Source: JAFGXW01 sp964634385
GTDB lineage: Bacteria > Bacillota_I > Bacilli_A > Izemoplasmatales > Izemoplasmataceae
Assembly: GCA_964634385.1 (NCBI GenBank)
Contig: CAZWIZ010000001.1
Coordinates: 1-64,000, forward strand
Reading direction: 5' to 3'
DNA: 64,000 bases
The translations under genes were made by a program, and so were the position numbers. A model generated the notes under the pieces. It worked only from the letters and a program-made list of their open reading frames with translations. It had not been told where the DNA came from and did not search any database. Shown in pieces: positions 25,514 through 36,700 of the stretch (positions within the stretch are counted from its first letter, which is position 1; each line of letters opens with the position of its first letter).

Positions 25514-26704
25514 TTATTTGATGATTTCAGCAACAATACCAGCACCAACAGTACGTCCACCTTCTCTAATAGAGAATTTAGTACCTTGTTCAAGTGCGAT
25601 TGGGTGAATTAAAGTTACAGTCATTTCTACATCATCACCAGGCATAACCATTTCTACACCTGCAGGTAATTCAACAACACCTGTAACATCTGTAGTTCTG
25701 AAATAAAATTGAGGACGATAGTTTGTGAAGAATGGAGTATGACGTCCACCTTCTTCTTTTGATAAAACATAGACTTGTCCTTTAAAGTGTGTATGAGGTG
25801 TAACACTCTTAGGTTTAGCTAAAACTTGTCCACGTTGGATTTCGTCTCTTGCTACTCCACGAAGTAAAGCACCAATATTATCTCCTGCTTCAGCACGATC
25901 TAATAATTTACGGAACATTTCTACTCCTGTTACTACACATTCTTGAGTAGGTTTGATACCAATAATTTCTACTTTATCTCCAACAACAACAGTACCACGG
26001 TCAACTCTACCAGTAGCAACTGTTCCACGTCCAGTAATACTGAATACGTCTTCGACAGGCATTAAGAATGGTTTATCAGTTTCACGTTCTGGTGTGTCAA
26101 AATAATTATCAACAGCATCCATTAATTCAATTACAGTTTCTTCATGTTTAGGATCACCTTGTAAAGCAAGTAATGCAGATCCTTGAATAATTGGAATATC
26201 ATCACCAGGGAAACCATATTCATCTAATAATTCACGAATTTCCATATCTACTAATTCAAGTAATTCAGGATCGTCAACCATATCAACTTTATTCATATAT
26301 ACGATTAATTTAGGTACACCAACTTGACGAGATAATAAAATATGTTCTCTTGTTTGAGGCATAGGTCCGTCAGATGCACTAACAACAAGGATTCCACCGT
26401 CCATTTGAGCAGCTCCTGTGATCATGTTTTTAACATAATCAGCATGTCCCGGGCAGTCTACATGTGCGTAATGACGTTTTTCAGTTGAGTATTCAACATG
26501 AGAAGTGTTAATTGTAATTCCTCTTTCTCTTTCTTCAGGTGCATTATCGATTGAATCGAAATCTGCAGCTTCAGTTCCACCAATTCCTCTTTTTGCTAAA
26601 ACAGTAGCGATAGCTGCTGTTAATGTAGTTTTACCATGGTCTACATGTCCAATTGTTCCAATATTCATATGTGGTTTGTTTCTTACATATTTTTGTTTAG
26701 CCAT
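25514..26704 (-). CDS. tuf: Elongation factor Tu
   Basis: GTPase delivering aminoacyl-tRNA to the ribosome. GHVDHGKTTL at about 19-28, DCPGHADYV, NKVD, and the ITINTSHVEY effector region are intact. 396 residues, three standard domains. Last gene of the str cluster, with a 92-base gap after fusA holding its own promoter. Codon choice appears that of a highly expressed gene. Confidence 0.99.
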   Translation of the reverse strand: MAKQKYVRNKPHMNIGTIGHVDHGKTTLTAAIATVLAKRGIGGTEAADFDSIDNAPEERERGITINTSHVEYSTEKRHYAHVDCPGHADYVKNMITGAAQMDGGILVVSASDGPMPQTREHILLSRQVGVPKLIVYMNKVDMVDDPELLELVDMEIRELLDEYGFPGDDIPIIQGSALLALQGDPKHEETVIELMDAVDNYFDTPERETDKPFLMPVEDVFSITGRGTVATGRVDRGTVVVGDKVEIIGIKPTQECVVTGVEMFRKLLDRAEAGDNIGALLRGVARDEIQRGQVLAKPKSVTPHTHFKGQVYVLSKEEGGRHTPFFTNYRPQFYFRTTDVTGVVELPAGVEMVMPGDDVEMTVTLIHPIALEQGTKFSIREGGRTVGAGIVAEIIK

Positions 26705-26754
26705 TATTTTTTCCTCCTTAAATTATTTATTTTCTTAATGTTTTTTTTCAATTT

Positions 26755-26795
26755 ATTTTATCGCATTATATTGTATAATGCAAGTTTTTAGTCAA
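26755..26795 (-). promoter_or_regulatory. tuf promoter region with an inverted repeat
   Basis: TTGCAT (26778-26783) and TAAAAT (26755-26760) are 17 bases apart; TTGACT (26790-26795) with TATAAT (26765-26770, 19 bases) is an alternative. An exact inverted repeat GCATTATA-N3-TATAATGC (26763-26781) lies between them and could be an operator or hairpin. Confidence 0.55.
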
Positions 26796-26796
26796 A

Positions 26797-28869
26797 TTAT
26801 CCGTTACGTTTTTTAATAACTTCTTCGGCAATTGACTTCGGACATGCTTTATATTCTGCGAATTGCATTGTGTAAGTTCCACGTCCTTGTGTATTTGATC
26901 TTAAACTCGTTGCGTACCCAAACATTTCTGCTAGAGGCACCTTCCCAGTAATTTGATGCGCATTTCCTCTTTGAGACTGTGCTTCAATTCTACCACGTCT
27001 ACTTGTTATATCCCCAATTACATTTCCTAAATAATCATCCGGTACAACAACATCAACCATCATAATTGGTTCTAACAAAATAGCCATACATTTATCTTTT
27101 GCTTTTTTAAGTGCCATTCCTGCAGCAACTTTAAAAGCCATTTCACTAGAATCTACATCATGATAAGAACCATCAAATAGAGTAGCTTTCATATCAATTA
27201 ATGGATATCCTGCGACAATTCCACTGTCTAAAGATTCTTCTAAACCTTTTCCTACAACCGGAATATATTCACGAGGAACAGATCCACCAACAATTTTATT
27301 AATAAATTCAAATCCTTTACCTGGGTTTGGTTCAAATTTGATCCATACATGTCCGTATTGTCCACGTCCACCAGATTGTCTAACAAATTTACCTTCAATT
27401 TCAGCTTCTTTAGTGATTGTTTCTCTATATGATACTTGTGGTGCTCCAACTGTTGCGCTAACACTGAACTCTCTTCTCATTCTTTCAACTAATATATCTA
27501 AGTGAAGTTCACCCATACCAGCGATAATAGTTTGTCCAGTTTCTTCATCTGTGTAAGTTCTAAATGTTGGATCTTCTTCAGCAAGTTTATTAAGGGCTAC
27601 ACCCATTTTGTCTTGATCACCTCTACTGTTTGGTTCAATAGCAACACTAATAACTGGTTCTGGAAATACCATTTTTTCTAAGATAACATGATATTTTTCT
27701 TGACACAAAGTGTCTCCAGTAGTTGTATTTTTAAGTCCAATTGCAGCAGCGATACTTCCAGTATATACATGATCAATCTCTTGGCGAGAATTCGCATGCA
27801 TTTGAAGAATACGTCCGATTCTTTCTTTAGAATCTTTAGTAGCATTTCTAATATAAGAACCTTTTTTTAATTGTCCTGAGTAAACTCTAAAGAATGTAAG
27901 TTTTCCAACAAATGGATCTGTCATTACTTTAAATGCTAATGCAGCAAACTTTTGATCGTCTGAAGCAATTAAAGTAACTTCATTTCCTTGTTTGTCTATT
28001 CCTGTAACAGGAGCTACATCTAAAGGACTAGGTAAATAATCGATTATTGCATCTAGTAAAAGTTTAACACCTTTATTTTTAAATGCAGAACCACATAATA
28101 CTGGGAAAAATTCTACAGCTAATGTAGCTTTACGAATTGTTGATTTAAGTAATTCTTTTGGGATTTCTTCACCTTCAACATAAAGTTCCATTAGTTCTTC
28201 ATTAAAATCAGCAACTGCTTCGATTAATTCCATTCTTTTTAATTCTACAATTTCAGTTAAATCTTTTGGAATAGTAATTTCTTTAGCTATCTCATCAGCT
28301 CCACCATCATAATAGTAAGCTTTCATATCTAATAAATCAATTATTCCATCAAAATCAGATTCTGCGCCTATTGGCCATTGAATAGCTGCTGCGTGAGCAC
28401 CTAATCGGTCTTGTAATGAGCCTACACTCATTTCAAAATCAGCTCCCAATTTATCCATTTTATTAACAAAGCAAAGACGAGGTACTTTATAATCATTTGC
28501 TTGTCTCCATACTGTTTCTGTTTGGGGTTCAACCCCTGCTTGTGCGTCTAGTAACGCTACACTTCCGTCTAATACCCGAAGTGATCTTGATACTTCTACA
28601 GTGAAATCGACATGACCTGGAGTATCAATGATATTTACACGGTGTTTATTCCAAACAGCTGTTGTTGCGGCTGATGTAATTGTAATCCCACGTTCTTGTT
28701 CTTGTTCCATCCAGTCCATTTGTGATGCGCCATCATGTGTTTCTCCAATTTTATGGATTTTTCCCGTGTGATATAAAATACGCTCAGTAGCTGTTGTTTT
28801 ACCCGCATCAATATGAGCCATAATACCGATATTACGAGTATTTTCTAAACTATATTCACGTGCCATCAT
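26797..28869 (-). CDS. fusA: Elongation factor G
   Basis: Translocase GTPase. GIMAHIDAGKTTATERIL near residues 14-31, the RGITI switch, DTPGHVDF and NKMDK are intact; five domains over 690 residues. Two consecutive ATG codons follow AAGGAG; the second (28866) has slightly better spacing. Between rpsG (12-base gap) and tuf. Confidence 0.99.
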   Translation of the reverse strand: MMAREYSLENTRNIGIMAHIDAGKTTATERILYHTGKIHKIGETHDGASQMDWMEQEQERGITITSAATTAVWNKHRVNIIDTPGHVDFTVEVSRSLRVLDGSVALLDAQAGVEPQTETVWRQANDYKVPRLCFVNKMDKLGADFEMSVGSLQDRLGAHAAAIQWPIGAESDFDGIIDLLDMKAYYYDGGADEIAKEITIPKDLTEIVELKRMELIEAVADFNEELMELYVEGEEIPKELLKSTIRKATLAVEFFPVLCGSAFKNKGVKLLLDAIIDYLPSPLDVAPVTGIDKQGNEVTLIASDDQKFAALAFKVMTDPFVGKLTFFRVYSGQLKKGSYIRNATKDSKERIGRILQMHANSRQEIDHVYTGSIAAAIGLKNTTTGDTLCQEKYHVILEKMVFPEPVISVAIEPNSRGDQDKMGVALNKLAEEDPTFRTYTDEETGQTIIAGMGELHLDILVERMRREFSVSATVGAPQVSYRETITKEAEIEGKFVRQSGGRGQYGHVWIKFEPNPGKGFEFINKIVGGSVPREYIPVVGKGLEESLDSGIVAGYPLIDMKATLFDGSYHDVDSSEMAFKVAAGMALKKAKDKCMAILLEPIMMVDVVVPDDYLGNVIGDITSRRGRIEAQSQRGNAHQITGKVPLAEMFGYATSLRSNTQGRGTYTMQFAEYKACPKSIAEEVIKKRNG

Positions 28870-28881
28870 TAAATCTCCTTT

Positions 28882-29352
28882 CTACCAACGATAATGAGCA
28901 AACGCTTTATTAGCTTCCGCCATACGGTGAATGTCATCTTTCTTCTTAACAGATGCACCAGTACCTTGGCTTGCGTCTATAATCTCTTTGGCTAATCTCT
29001 CTTCCATCGTTTTTTCATTTCTTAATCTTGCATATTGTGTCATCCATCTAAGTCCTAAAGTATATCTTCTTTCGTCTCTTACTTCTACAGGAACTTGATA
29101 GTTTTGTCCACCAATTCTTCTCCCTTTAACTTCAAATGTAGGCATAACATTATTTAAAGCTTCTTCGAAAACTTCGATTGGGGGTTGGTTAGTAACATCT
29201 TCAACTTTTTTGAACGCTCCATATAATATCTTTTGAGCAGTTCCTTTTTTACCATCCAACATAATATTATTAATTAGTTTTGTAACTAATTTTGAATTAT
29301 ATATTGGATCTGGTAATACATCTCTCTTGGCTATATGACCTTTACGAGGCAT
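28882..29352 (-). CDS. rpsG: Ribosomal protein S7
   Basis: Binds the 3' major domain of 16S rRNA and nucleates the head. 156 residues beginning MPRKGHIAKRDVLPDPIYNS, ending MAEANKAFAHYRW, both typical. Second gene of the str operon. Starts after AGGAGG. Confidence 0.98.
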   Translation of the reverse strand: MPRKGHIAKRDVLPDPIYNSKLVTKLINNIMLDGKKGTAQKILYGAFKKVEDVTNQPPIEVFEEALNNVMPTFEVKGRRIGGQNYQVPVEVRDERRYTLGLRWMTQYARLRNEKTMEERLAKEIIDASQGTGASVKKKDDIHRMAEANKAFAHYRW

Positions 29353-29384
29353 AATTAATTCCTCCTTTCAAACAATAAATTATA

Positions 29385-29795
29385 TTATGCGTTTTTCTTT
29401 GTTCCATATTTGGAACGACTTTGTTTTCTATTTTCTACTCCTGTAGTATCTAATGTACCACGGATGATATGATATCTTACACCAGGTAAGTCTTTAACAC
29501 GTCCACCGCGAATTAATACAACACTATGTTCTTGTAGTTTGTGTCCTATTCCAGGGATATAAGCAGTTACTTCAATTCCGTTAGATAATCTAACACGAGC
29601 ATATTTACGAAGTGCTGAGTTAGGTTTCTTTGGAGTCATTGTTGCAACTCTTGTACAAACTCCACGTTTTTGTGGGCTTGATTGCTTTTTAGATTCTTTC
29701 TTTAATGAGTTATATGAGACATTTAAATGTCTTGATTTAGACTTTTTAATTTTACTTTGTCTTCCTTTTCTTACTAACTGATTAATTGTAGGCAT
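29385..29795 (-). CDS. rpsL: Ribosomal protein S12
   Basis: Decoding-centre protein. Contains TPKKPNSALRKYARVRLSNG and GGRVKDLPGVRYH. I start at MPTINQLVR (29795), which has GGAGG 9 bases upstream; the frame is open 11 codons further but without a site. 136 residues. The lysine at the streptomycin-target position (TPKKPNS) is wild type. First gene of the str operon. Confidence 0.98.
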   Translation of the reverse strand: MPTINQLVRKGRQSKIKKSKSRHLNVSYNSLKKESKKQSSPQKRGVCTRVATMTPKKPNSALRKYARVRLSNGIEVTAYIPGIGHKLQEHSVVLIRGGRVKDLPGVRYHIIRGTLDTTGVENRKQSRSKYGTKKNA

Positions 29796-29860
29796 TAATA
29801 GTTTCCTCCTCTCTTTTTTTTGTTCCACACTACCAGGTGGTTCGATTTTGTCATAAAATT

Positions 29861-29883
29861 AAGGGCTTATGCGATAAACCCTA
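29861..29883 (-). promoter_or_regulatory. Hairpin in the rpsL leader
   Basis: AAGGGCTTAT and ATAAACCCT pair around a short GCG loop (one wobble) between the str promoter and the rpsL ribosome binding site. Function unknown. Confidence 0.4.
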
Positions 29884-29909
29884 ATGTTTTATTACTAAAT
29901 AGCAAATAT

Positions 29910-29938
29910 ATTATATATCACATATGCAGGCGTGTCAA
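29910..29938 (-). promoter_or_regulatory. Sigma-A promoter of the str operon
   Basis: TTGACA (29933-29938) and TATAAT (29910-29915) with exactly 17 bases between: full consensus in both boxes. Confidence 0.85.
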
Positions 29939-29999
29939 TAATTATGTTTATTTTTTATTTTTTATTTTTTTCGTTGTTAATTATTGTTATATTTCAATA

Positions 30000-30031
30000 A
30001 TATAGCCTATCAAATTAATGATAGGCTATAT
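30000..30031 (-). terminator. Hairpin terminator after rpoC
   Basis: ATATAGCCTATCA and TGATAGGCTATAT form a perfect 13-base-pair stem with a 6-base loop. The T tract is weak, so termination may be partial. Confidence 0.7.
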
Positions 30032-30034
30032 TAA

Positions 30035-33000
30035 TTAAAAGTCTAAATCGTCCATAATAAAGGGATTTACATCTTCATCAAGTTCTACTTCTTCTTTTGG
30101 TTTTTCATAATCAAAGAATGTATCTTTTAGAATCCCAGTACCTGCTGGTATTAATCCACCAATTATTACGTTTTCTTTAAGTCCTACTAAATCATCTACT
30201 TTACCGCGAATAGCTGCATCAGTTAATACTCTAGTAGTTTCTTGGAATGACGCAGCACTTAAGAACGAGTCACTTCTTAAACTTGATCTTGTAATACCTA
30301 GTAAAACAGGACGTGCAATTGCTGGTCTTTTTCTATTTTTCAATGTTTCTTCATTAACTTTTTTAAACTCTTTTATTGATACTTGAGCTCCAGGTAATAA
30401 TTTTGTATCTCCTTCTAAAATAACATTAAGTCTTCTCATCATTTGATGAATAATAACTTCAATATGTTTATCAGAAATCTCAATACCTTGAGCACGATAT
30501 ACTTTTTGTACTTCTTTTAATATATATTGATGTACAGTTTCAGCATCAGTTGCTTGAAGTAATTGTTTAGGGTCGATTGATCCGTCAGTAATTTTTTGTC
30601 CAGCAACAACACTGTCTCCTTCTTCAACAAATAGTGTAACACCACTATTTGTTTCATAAGTAACTTTTTCTAATTTATTTTCAACAGTAACTTTAAATCT
30701 TTCCTCAACAACTTCTATTTCAGAAATTTCACCATTAATATCACTAATAATAGCTTTTCCTTTTGGAGTACGTGCTTCAAATAATTCTTGAATACGGGGA
30801 AGTCCTTGAGTAATATCTGATCCCGCAACTCCACCAGTATGGAACGTACGCATTGTTAACTGTGTACCTGGTTCTCCAATTGATTGAGCGGCAATAATAC
30901 CAATACTTTCTCCAACCTCAACTTTATTACCTGTTGATAAGTTTTGTCCGTAACATTTTTTACAAATACCAAGTTTTGAATCACATGTTAAAACTGATCT
31001 GATTTTTAATTCTTTTATTCCTGAATCTACGATTTTATTAGCTATTTCGGATGTGATATATCCATTGTTTTCTAATATAACTTCTCCAGTTTCAGGGTGA
31101 ACACATGTTTCAATACTATAACGACCAATTAATCTATCGATAAATGGAACAATTTCTTTTCCATCGCTATCATTAACAATCGCTCTAATAGTTGTTCCTT
31201 TATTTGTATGACAATCTTCTTCAGTAATTACTAAATCTTGAGAAACATCAACTAAACGTCTTGTTAAATACCCTGAATCAGCTGTTTTTAGCGCTGTGTC
31301 AGTAGACCCTTTACGAGCACCATGAGTTGAAATAAAGAACTCACTCATTGTTAATCCTTCAATAAAGGATGATTTAACAGGTAATTCGATTGTTGATTTA
31401 ATCCCAGCTTTAATATTATAAGCAGTATTTAATCCTTCACGTTTTGTATTTGCCATTGAACCACGAATACCAGCTAACTGTGTAAAGTTAGATGCGTTCC
31501 CTCTAGCTCCAGAATCACTCATCATAAAGATATGATTATCTTTTGTTTGTTCATCCATTAACCCTTTTTGAATTCTATCTTTAACAGATGCCCATTCTCT
31601 GATAACTAATTTATAACGTTCATAGTCAGTTAAAAGCCCTAATTCATATTGAGTATGTAAAGCTCTTACTAATTCTTCTGTTTTAGTAACTTCTTCTTTT
31701 TTACCTGAATAAACCTTAACATCTGAAGCAGAAACTGTAATTCCAGCTTGTGTTGAATATTTAAATCCTAAGTTTTTAAGTTTATCTAACATTTTTGATG
31801 TTTCATTTATTTTAAATTGAATAAATACTTCACTAATGATTTGTGATAAGAATTTTTTCTTAAATGGTGAAACAAGTTCTAATCCTTTAATATGTTCTTT
31901 AATATTCGTTCCCATAGGTACAAAGTATTGACTTGGAGTAACATATTTTTCTTCACCTGTTATTGGATCTTTTTGTTTTTGTAAATTTGTTAATGTTGGT
32001 TCATTTAAATATGCAAAACTTCTTGGTAAAATTTGATTAAATGTTAATTTACCATAAGTTGTAATTAAATACCCATTTTTTTGTTCTATTGTAATTGGAG
32101 CGTTCCCAAGTGAACTACCACGAATAGCAATTCTTGAATGTAAAGTAATTAATTTATTTTCAAAAGCAAGGGTTACTTCATCATAATCAAAGAAAACCTT
32201 TCCTTCTCCAATAGCTCCTTTTTCTTCTAGTGTTAAATAATAATTACCTAATACCATATCTTGAGATGGTGTAACAATAGGTTTACCATCTTTTGGATTT
32301 AAAATATTATTAGAAGCTAACATTAATACTCTTGCTTCTGCCTGTGCTTCTTCACTTAGTGGAACATGAACAGCCATTTGATCTCCATCAAAGTCAGCAT
32401 TAAATGCTGTTGTTACTAATGGATGAAGTCTAATTGCTTTTCCTTCAACTAAGATTGGTTCAAATGCTTGAATACCTAATCTATGAAGAGTAGGTGCACG
32501 GTTAAGTAATACTGGATGTTCTCTTATTACATCTTCAACTACATCCCATATTCTTTCATCTTTTAATGCTTCAATCATTCTTTTTGCACTTCTTATATTA
32601 GAAGCTATTTCACGTTCAATTAATTCTTTTATAACAAAGGGTTTAAATAATGTAACAGCCATTTCTTTTGGTAAGCCACATTGATACATTTCAAGAGATG
32701 GTCCAACTACAATTACGGAACGTCCTGAATAATCAACACGTTTTCCAAGTAGATTTTGTCTAAATCGTCCTTGTTTACCACGAAGTAAATCACTTAATGA
32801 TTTTAATGGTCTGTTTTTTTCAACAACTACTTTTCTACCACGTTTAGAATTATCAATCAAAGCATCCACAGCTTCTTGAAGCATACGTTTTTCATTTTTA
32901 GTAATTAAGTGTGGAGCGTTTTGTTCAAATTGTCTTTTAAGACGATTATTTCTATTTAAAATACGACGATATAAATCATTTAAATCAGTTGTTGCGAAAC

Positions 33001-33739
33001 GTCCACCGTCTAGTTGTACCATTGGACGAAGTTCTGGTGGTATTACAGGTAATACATCAAGTACCATCCATTCTGGATTATTATCAGAATTAATAAAGGC
33101 TTCAACAATTGCTAATCTTTTAATGATTTTTTCACGTTTTTGTTTTGAAGCTGTTGGTAAATCTCTTCTAAGTTGTAGTGATGTTTCTTTTAAATCTAAT
33201 TTACGTAATAGAACTTTAACTGCTTCAGCACCTGTTAAAGCTTTAAAGCGGTTACCATATTCCATATATTTCTTAGAATATTCAGCTTCACTTAATATTT
33301 GTTTAAATGTTAAATCTGTATCTCCTGGATCAATAACGATATATGAAGCAAGATATACTACTTCTTCTAAATCTTTTGCTTTAATAGCTAATAATGTAGC
33401 TAAACGAGAAGGTGAATTTCTTAAATACCAGGTATGAACAACTGGAGCTGCTAACTCGATATGTCCCATTCTTTCTCTTCTAACTTTACTTTCAGTAATT
33501 TCAACCCCGCAAACAGGACATTTTTTCCCTGTATGTGAACTTCTTTTTGATTTATTACTACATGCACATTGGTAATCTTTGGTTGGACCAAAGATTACTT
33601 CACAAAACAAACCGTCTTTCTCAGGTTTTAAAGTACGGTAATTTATTGTTTCATGTTTTTTTACTTCACCAAATGACCATCCTCTTATTTCTTCAGGAGA
33701 GGCTAATCTAATTTTATAATGCGAAAATATTTGACTCAT
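30035..33739 (-). CDS. rpoC: RNA polymerase subunit beta'
   Basis: Largest catalytic subunit of RNA polymerase. N-terminal zinc ribbon C58, C60, C74, C77; the Mg-binding loop NADFDGDQMAVHV at about 446; the second zinc site with CDSKLGICKKCYG; trigger-loop region MRTFHTGGVAG. 1234 residues, slightly longer than Bacillus (1199). Follows rpoB by 16 bases. Confidence 0.99.
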   Translation of the reverse strand: MSQIFSHYKIRLASPEEIRGWSFGEVKKHETINYRTLKPEKDGLFCEVIFGPTKDYQCACSNKSKRSSHTGKKCPVCGVEITESKVRRERMGHIELAAPVVHTWYLRNSPSRLATLLAIKAKDLEEVVYLASYIVIDPGDTDLTFKQILSEAEYSKKYMEYGNRFKALTGAEAVKVLLRKLDLKETSLQLRRDLPTASKQKREKIIKRLAIVEAFINSDNNPEWMVLDVLPVIPPELRPMVQLDGGRFATTDLNDLYRRILNRNNRLKRQFEQNAPHLITKNEKRMLQEAVDALIDNSKRGRKVVVEKNRPLKSLSDLLRGKQGRFRQNLLGKRVDYSGRSVIVVGPSLEMYQCGLPKEMAVTLFKPFVIKELIEREIASNIRSAKRMIEALKDERIWDVVEDVIREHPVLLNRAPTLHRLGIQAFEPILVEGKAIRLHPLVTTAFNADFDGDQMAVHVPLSEEAQAEARVLMLASNNILNPKDGKPIVTPSQDMVLGNYYLTLEEKGAIGEGKVFFDYDEVTLAFENKLITLHSRIAIRGSSLGNAPITIEQKNGYLITTYGKLTFNQILPRSFAYLNEPTLTNLQKQKDPITGEEKYVTPSQYFVPMGTNIKEHIKGLELVSPFKKKFLSQIISEVFIQFKINETSKMLDKLKNLGFKYSTQAGITVSASDVKVYSGKKEEVTKTEELVRALHTQYELGLLTDYERYKLVIREWASVKDRIQKGLMDEQTKDNHIFMMSDSGARGNASNFTQLAGIRGSMANTKREGLNTAYNIKAGIKSTIELPVKSSFIEGLTMSEFFISTHGARKGSTDTALKTADSGYLTRRLVDVSQDLVITEEDCHTNKGTTIRAIVNDSDGKEIVPFIDRLIGRYSIETCVHPETGEVILENNGYITSEIANKIVDSGIKELKIRSVLTCDSKLGICKKCYGQNLSTGNKVEVGESIGIIAAQSIGEPGTQLTMRTFHTGGVAGSDITQGLPRIQELFEARTPKGKAIISDINGEISEIEVVEERFKVTVENKLEKVTYETNSGVTLFVEEGDSVVAGQKITDGSIDPKQLLQATDAETVHQYILKEVQKVYRAQGIEISDKHIEVIIHQMMRRLNVILEGDTKLLPGAQVSIKEFKKVNEETLKNRKRPAIARPVLLGITRSSLRSDSFLSAASFQETTRVLTDAAIRGKVDDLVGLKENVIIGGLIPAGTGILKDTFFDYEKPKEEVELDEDVNPFIMDDLDF

Positions 33740-33755
33740 AAAATCACCTTACTTT

Positions 33756-36700
33756 CTAAGATTGAAAGCCATATTTTGTAATATAGTCTTCTGAATCTTC
33801 ATCTACTAAACTTTTATTTGCTTCATTAACACCAGTTTTTTTATTAATCAATTCTACATAAATACCTAGTGCTTGTAATTCTCTTGTTAATACTCTAAAT
33901 GATTCTGGTAAACTTGGTTCTGGAATGCTTTTTCCATCAACTATCGCTCTAAATACTTTGTTTCTACCGATAATATCATCTGATTTAACTGTCAGCATTT
34001 CTTGAAGAGCGTATGCAGCACCATAAGCTTCTAATGCCCATACTTCCATTTCTCCAAAACGTTGTCCACCGTTTTGTGCTTTACCACCCATAGGTTGTTG
34101 TGTTACTAATGTGTAAGGCCCAACACTACGAGCATGTAATTTATCATCAACCATATGATCTAGTTTAATCATATACATAACTCCAACACTAATACGATTA
34201 TCATAAGGCTCACCAGTTAATCCTGAATATAAAACTTCTTTACCGTCAGCTGGCATATTTGCTTCTTCCATAATAGCTGCTAAATCATCACTTGTTACTC
34301 CATCAAATACTGGAGTTGCAACATGTACACCAAGTCTTTTTGCAGCAATCCCTAAATGTAATTCTAATACTTGTCCAATGTTCATACGAGAAGGCACTCC
34401 TAAAGGATTAAGCATTATATCTATAGGTGTTCCGTCAGCCATATAAGGCATATCTTCAATTGGTAATATTTTAGAAATAACTCCTTTATTACCATGACGA
34501 CCTGCCATTTTATCGCCTTCATTAATTTTTCTTTTTTGAACTATATAAATTCTAACTACTTCATTTACACCTGGAGATAATTCATCTTTGTTAGCACGTT
34601 TGAAATGTTTAACACTATGAACAATTCCTCCTCCACCATGAGGCACACGTAAACTTGTATCTCTAACTTCACGTGATTTTTCACCGAAAATAGCAAGTAA
34701 TAGTTTGTCTTCTGGTGTAGGATCAGTTTGTCCTTTAGGTGTTACCTTACCTACTAAGATATCCCCTTCAAATACTTCAGCTCCAGGAATAATAATTCCT
34801 TGATCATCCAAATATTTACGACCTTCATCACCAACATTTGGAATTTCTCTAGTAATTTCTTCTTTTCCAAGTTTTGTATCGCGAGCTTCAATCTCATATT
34901 TTTCAATATGAATTGAAGTATATACATCTTCTTTAACTAAACGTTCTGACATAATAACAGCATCTTCATAGTTATATCCATTCCATGTCATAAACCCAAC
35001 TACTACATTTCTACCAAGAGATAACTCACCTTTATCCATTGCTGGACCATCAGTAATAATATCACTAGCATTAATTTCATCACCTATTGCTACTATCGGT
35101 GTTTGATTAATACAAGTACCTTGATTTGATCTTTTAAATTTTTCTAATATATATTTATCAATGCTTCCATCTTTTAATCTAATTTTAATTATATTTCCAT
35201 CAACATATTCAACTTTTCCAGCATGTTTCGCAACTAAGCAAGATCCTGAATCATGAGCAGCCTTATATTCTATCCCTGTTGCTACGTAAGCAGCTTCAGG
35301 AACAAGTAAAGGGATTGCTTGTCTTTGCATATTAGCACCCATTAACGCGCGGTTAGCATCATCATGTTCCAAGAATGGAATACATGATGTAGAAATAGAA
35401 ACAATTTGTTTTGGTGATACATCCATTAATTCGACTAGATTACGTCTAAACATTTTTGTTTCACCTTGGAATCTAGCAACTACGTTATCAAGAACAATTT
35501 GTTTTTCGTCATTAACAATGATATTACCTTGTCCAATAATATATTTTTCTTCTTCATCAGCTGATAAATAAACAACTTCATCAGTTACTTGAGAAATACC
35601 GTCTTCTTGTTGAGTAATTTTTAAATATGGTGTTTCCATAAATCCGTATTTATTAACTCTTACATATGAAGCTAAACTGTTTATCAATCCAATGTTTTGA
35701 CCTTCCGGTGTTTCTATTGGACAAATACGACCATAATGTGAATAATGTACGTCTCGAACTTCAAATCCAGCACGATCTCTAGTTAATCCACCAGGTCCAA
35801 GAGCTGAAATACGACGTTTATGAGTAAGTTCATCAAGAGGATTCGTTTGAGCCATAAATTGTGATAACTGGCTGCTTCCAAAGAATTCTTTTAATGAAGA
35901 TGTAAGTGGTCTAATATTAATTAGATTTTGAGGAGTAATTTCTTCTGGATCTTTTGTTGACATACGATCCTTAACATTTTTTTCCATTTTTGTAAGACCA
36001 ATTCTAAATTGGTTTTTAAGTAACTCACCAATTAATCTTAGTCGTCTATTTCCTAAATGATCAATATCATCTAATTTTCCGATTCTATTAAATAAATTTA
36101 AATAATAAGAAATTGATGAAATAATATCTGAAGGAACAATATGGACTTTATCTTCATATGAATTATTTCCAATAACTTTAACTTGAATTATTTCATCATT
36201 TTTAGTTTTAGTATAAACTTCTAAAACTTCAATTTCAGCTAATTCAAAAAGAATATTTTCATTATCTAGTACAAGTCCGAATCCTTCTTTTAATTCTTTA
36301 ACAAATGGTTTGCCTAAATCTTCAGTCAACATTTTTTCTGTTTTACCAATAGATTTTAAATACCCTTTATAATAAGCTTTTGCAGTTTTAAATTCTTGGT
36401 TTCGTATATCAAATAATAATTCTTCATCAGTAATATAATCAAATAATTTAATGTTATTTACTTCAGCACTTCTGAAAACGCTTAATTGATCTAAATATGC
36501 ATATTCAAGTTCATAAGCTCCAACTCCAGGAACTTTATATGTAAATAAATGACGATATTCTTTTAAAATTTCAATCATATTTTGATCGATAGTAGTTTCT
36601 TTTTCAATAATTACTTCTCCTGTTTCTGGATCTACTAAATCATAGACAAGTTGTTTTCCAAAAACACGATTAAGAACATCGAGTTTTTTATTTATTTTAT

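Noticed and set aside
27252..27464. 70-codon frame inside fusA on the same strand
   Set aside because: Fully inside a conserved essential gene in another frame.
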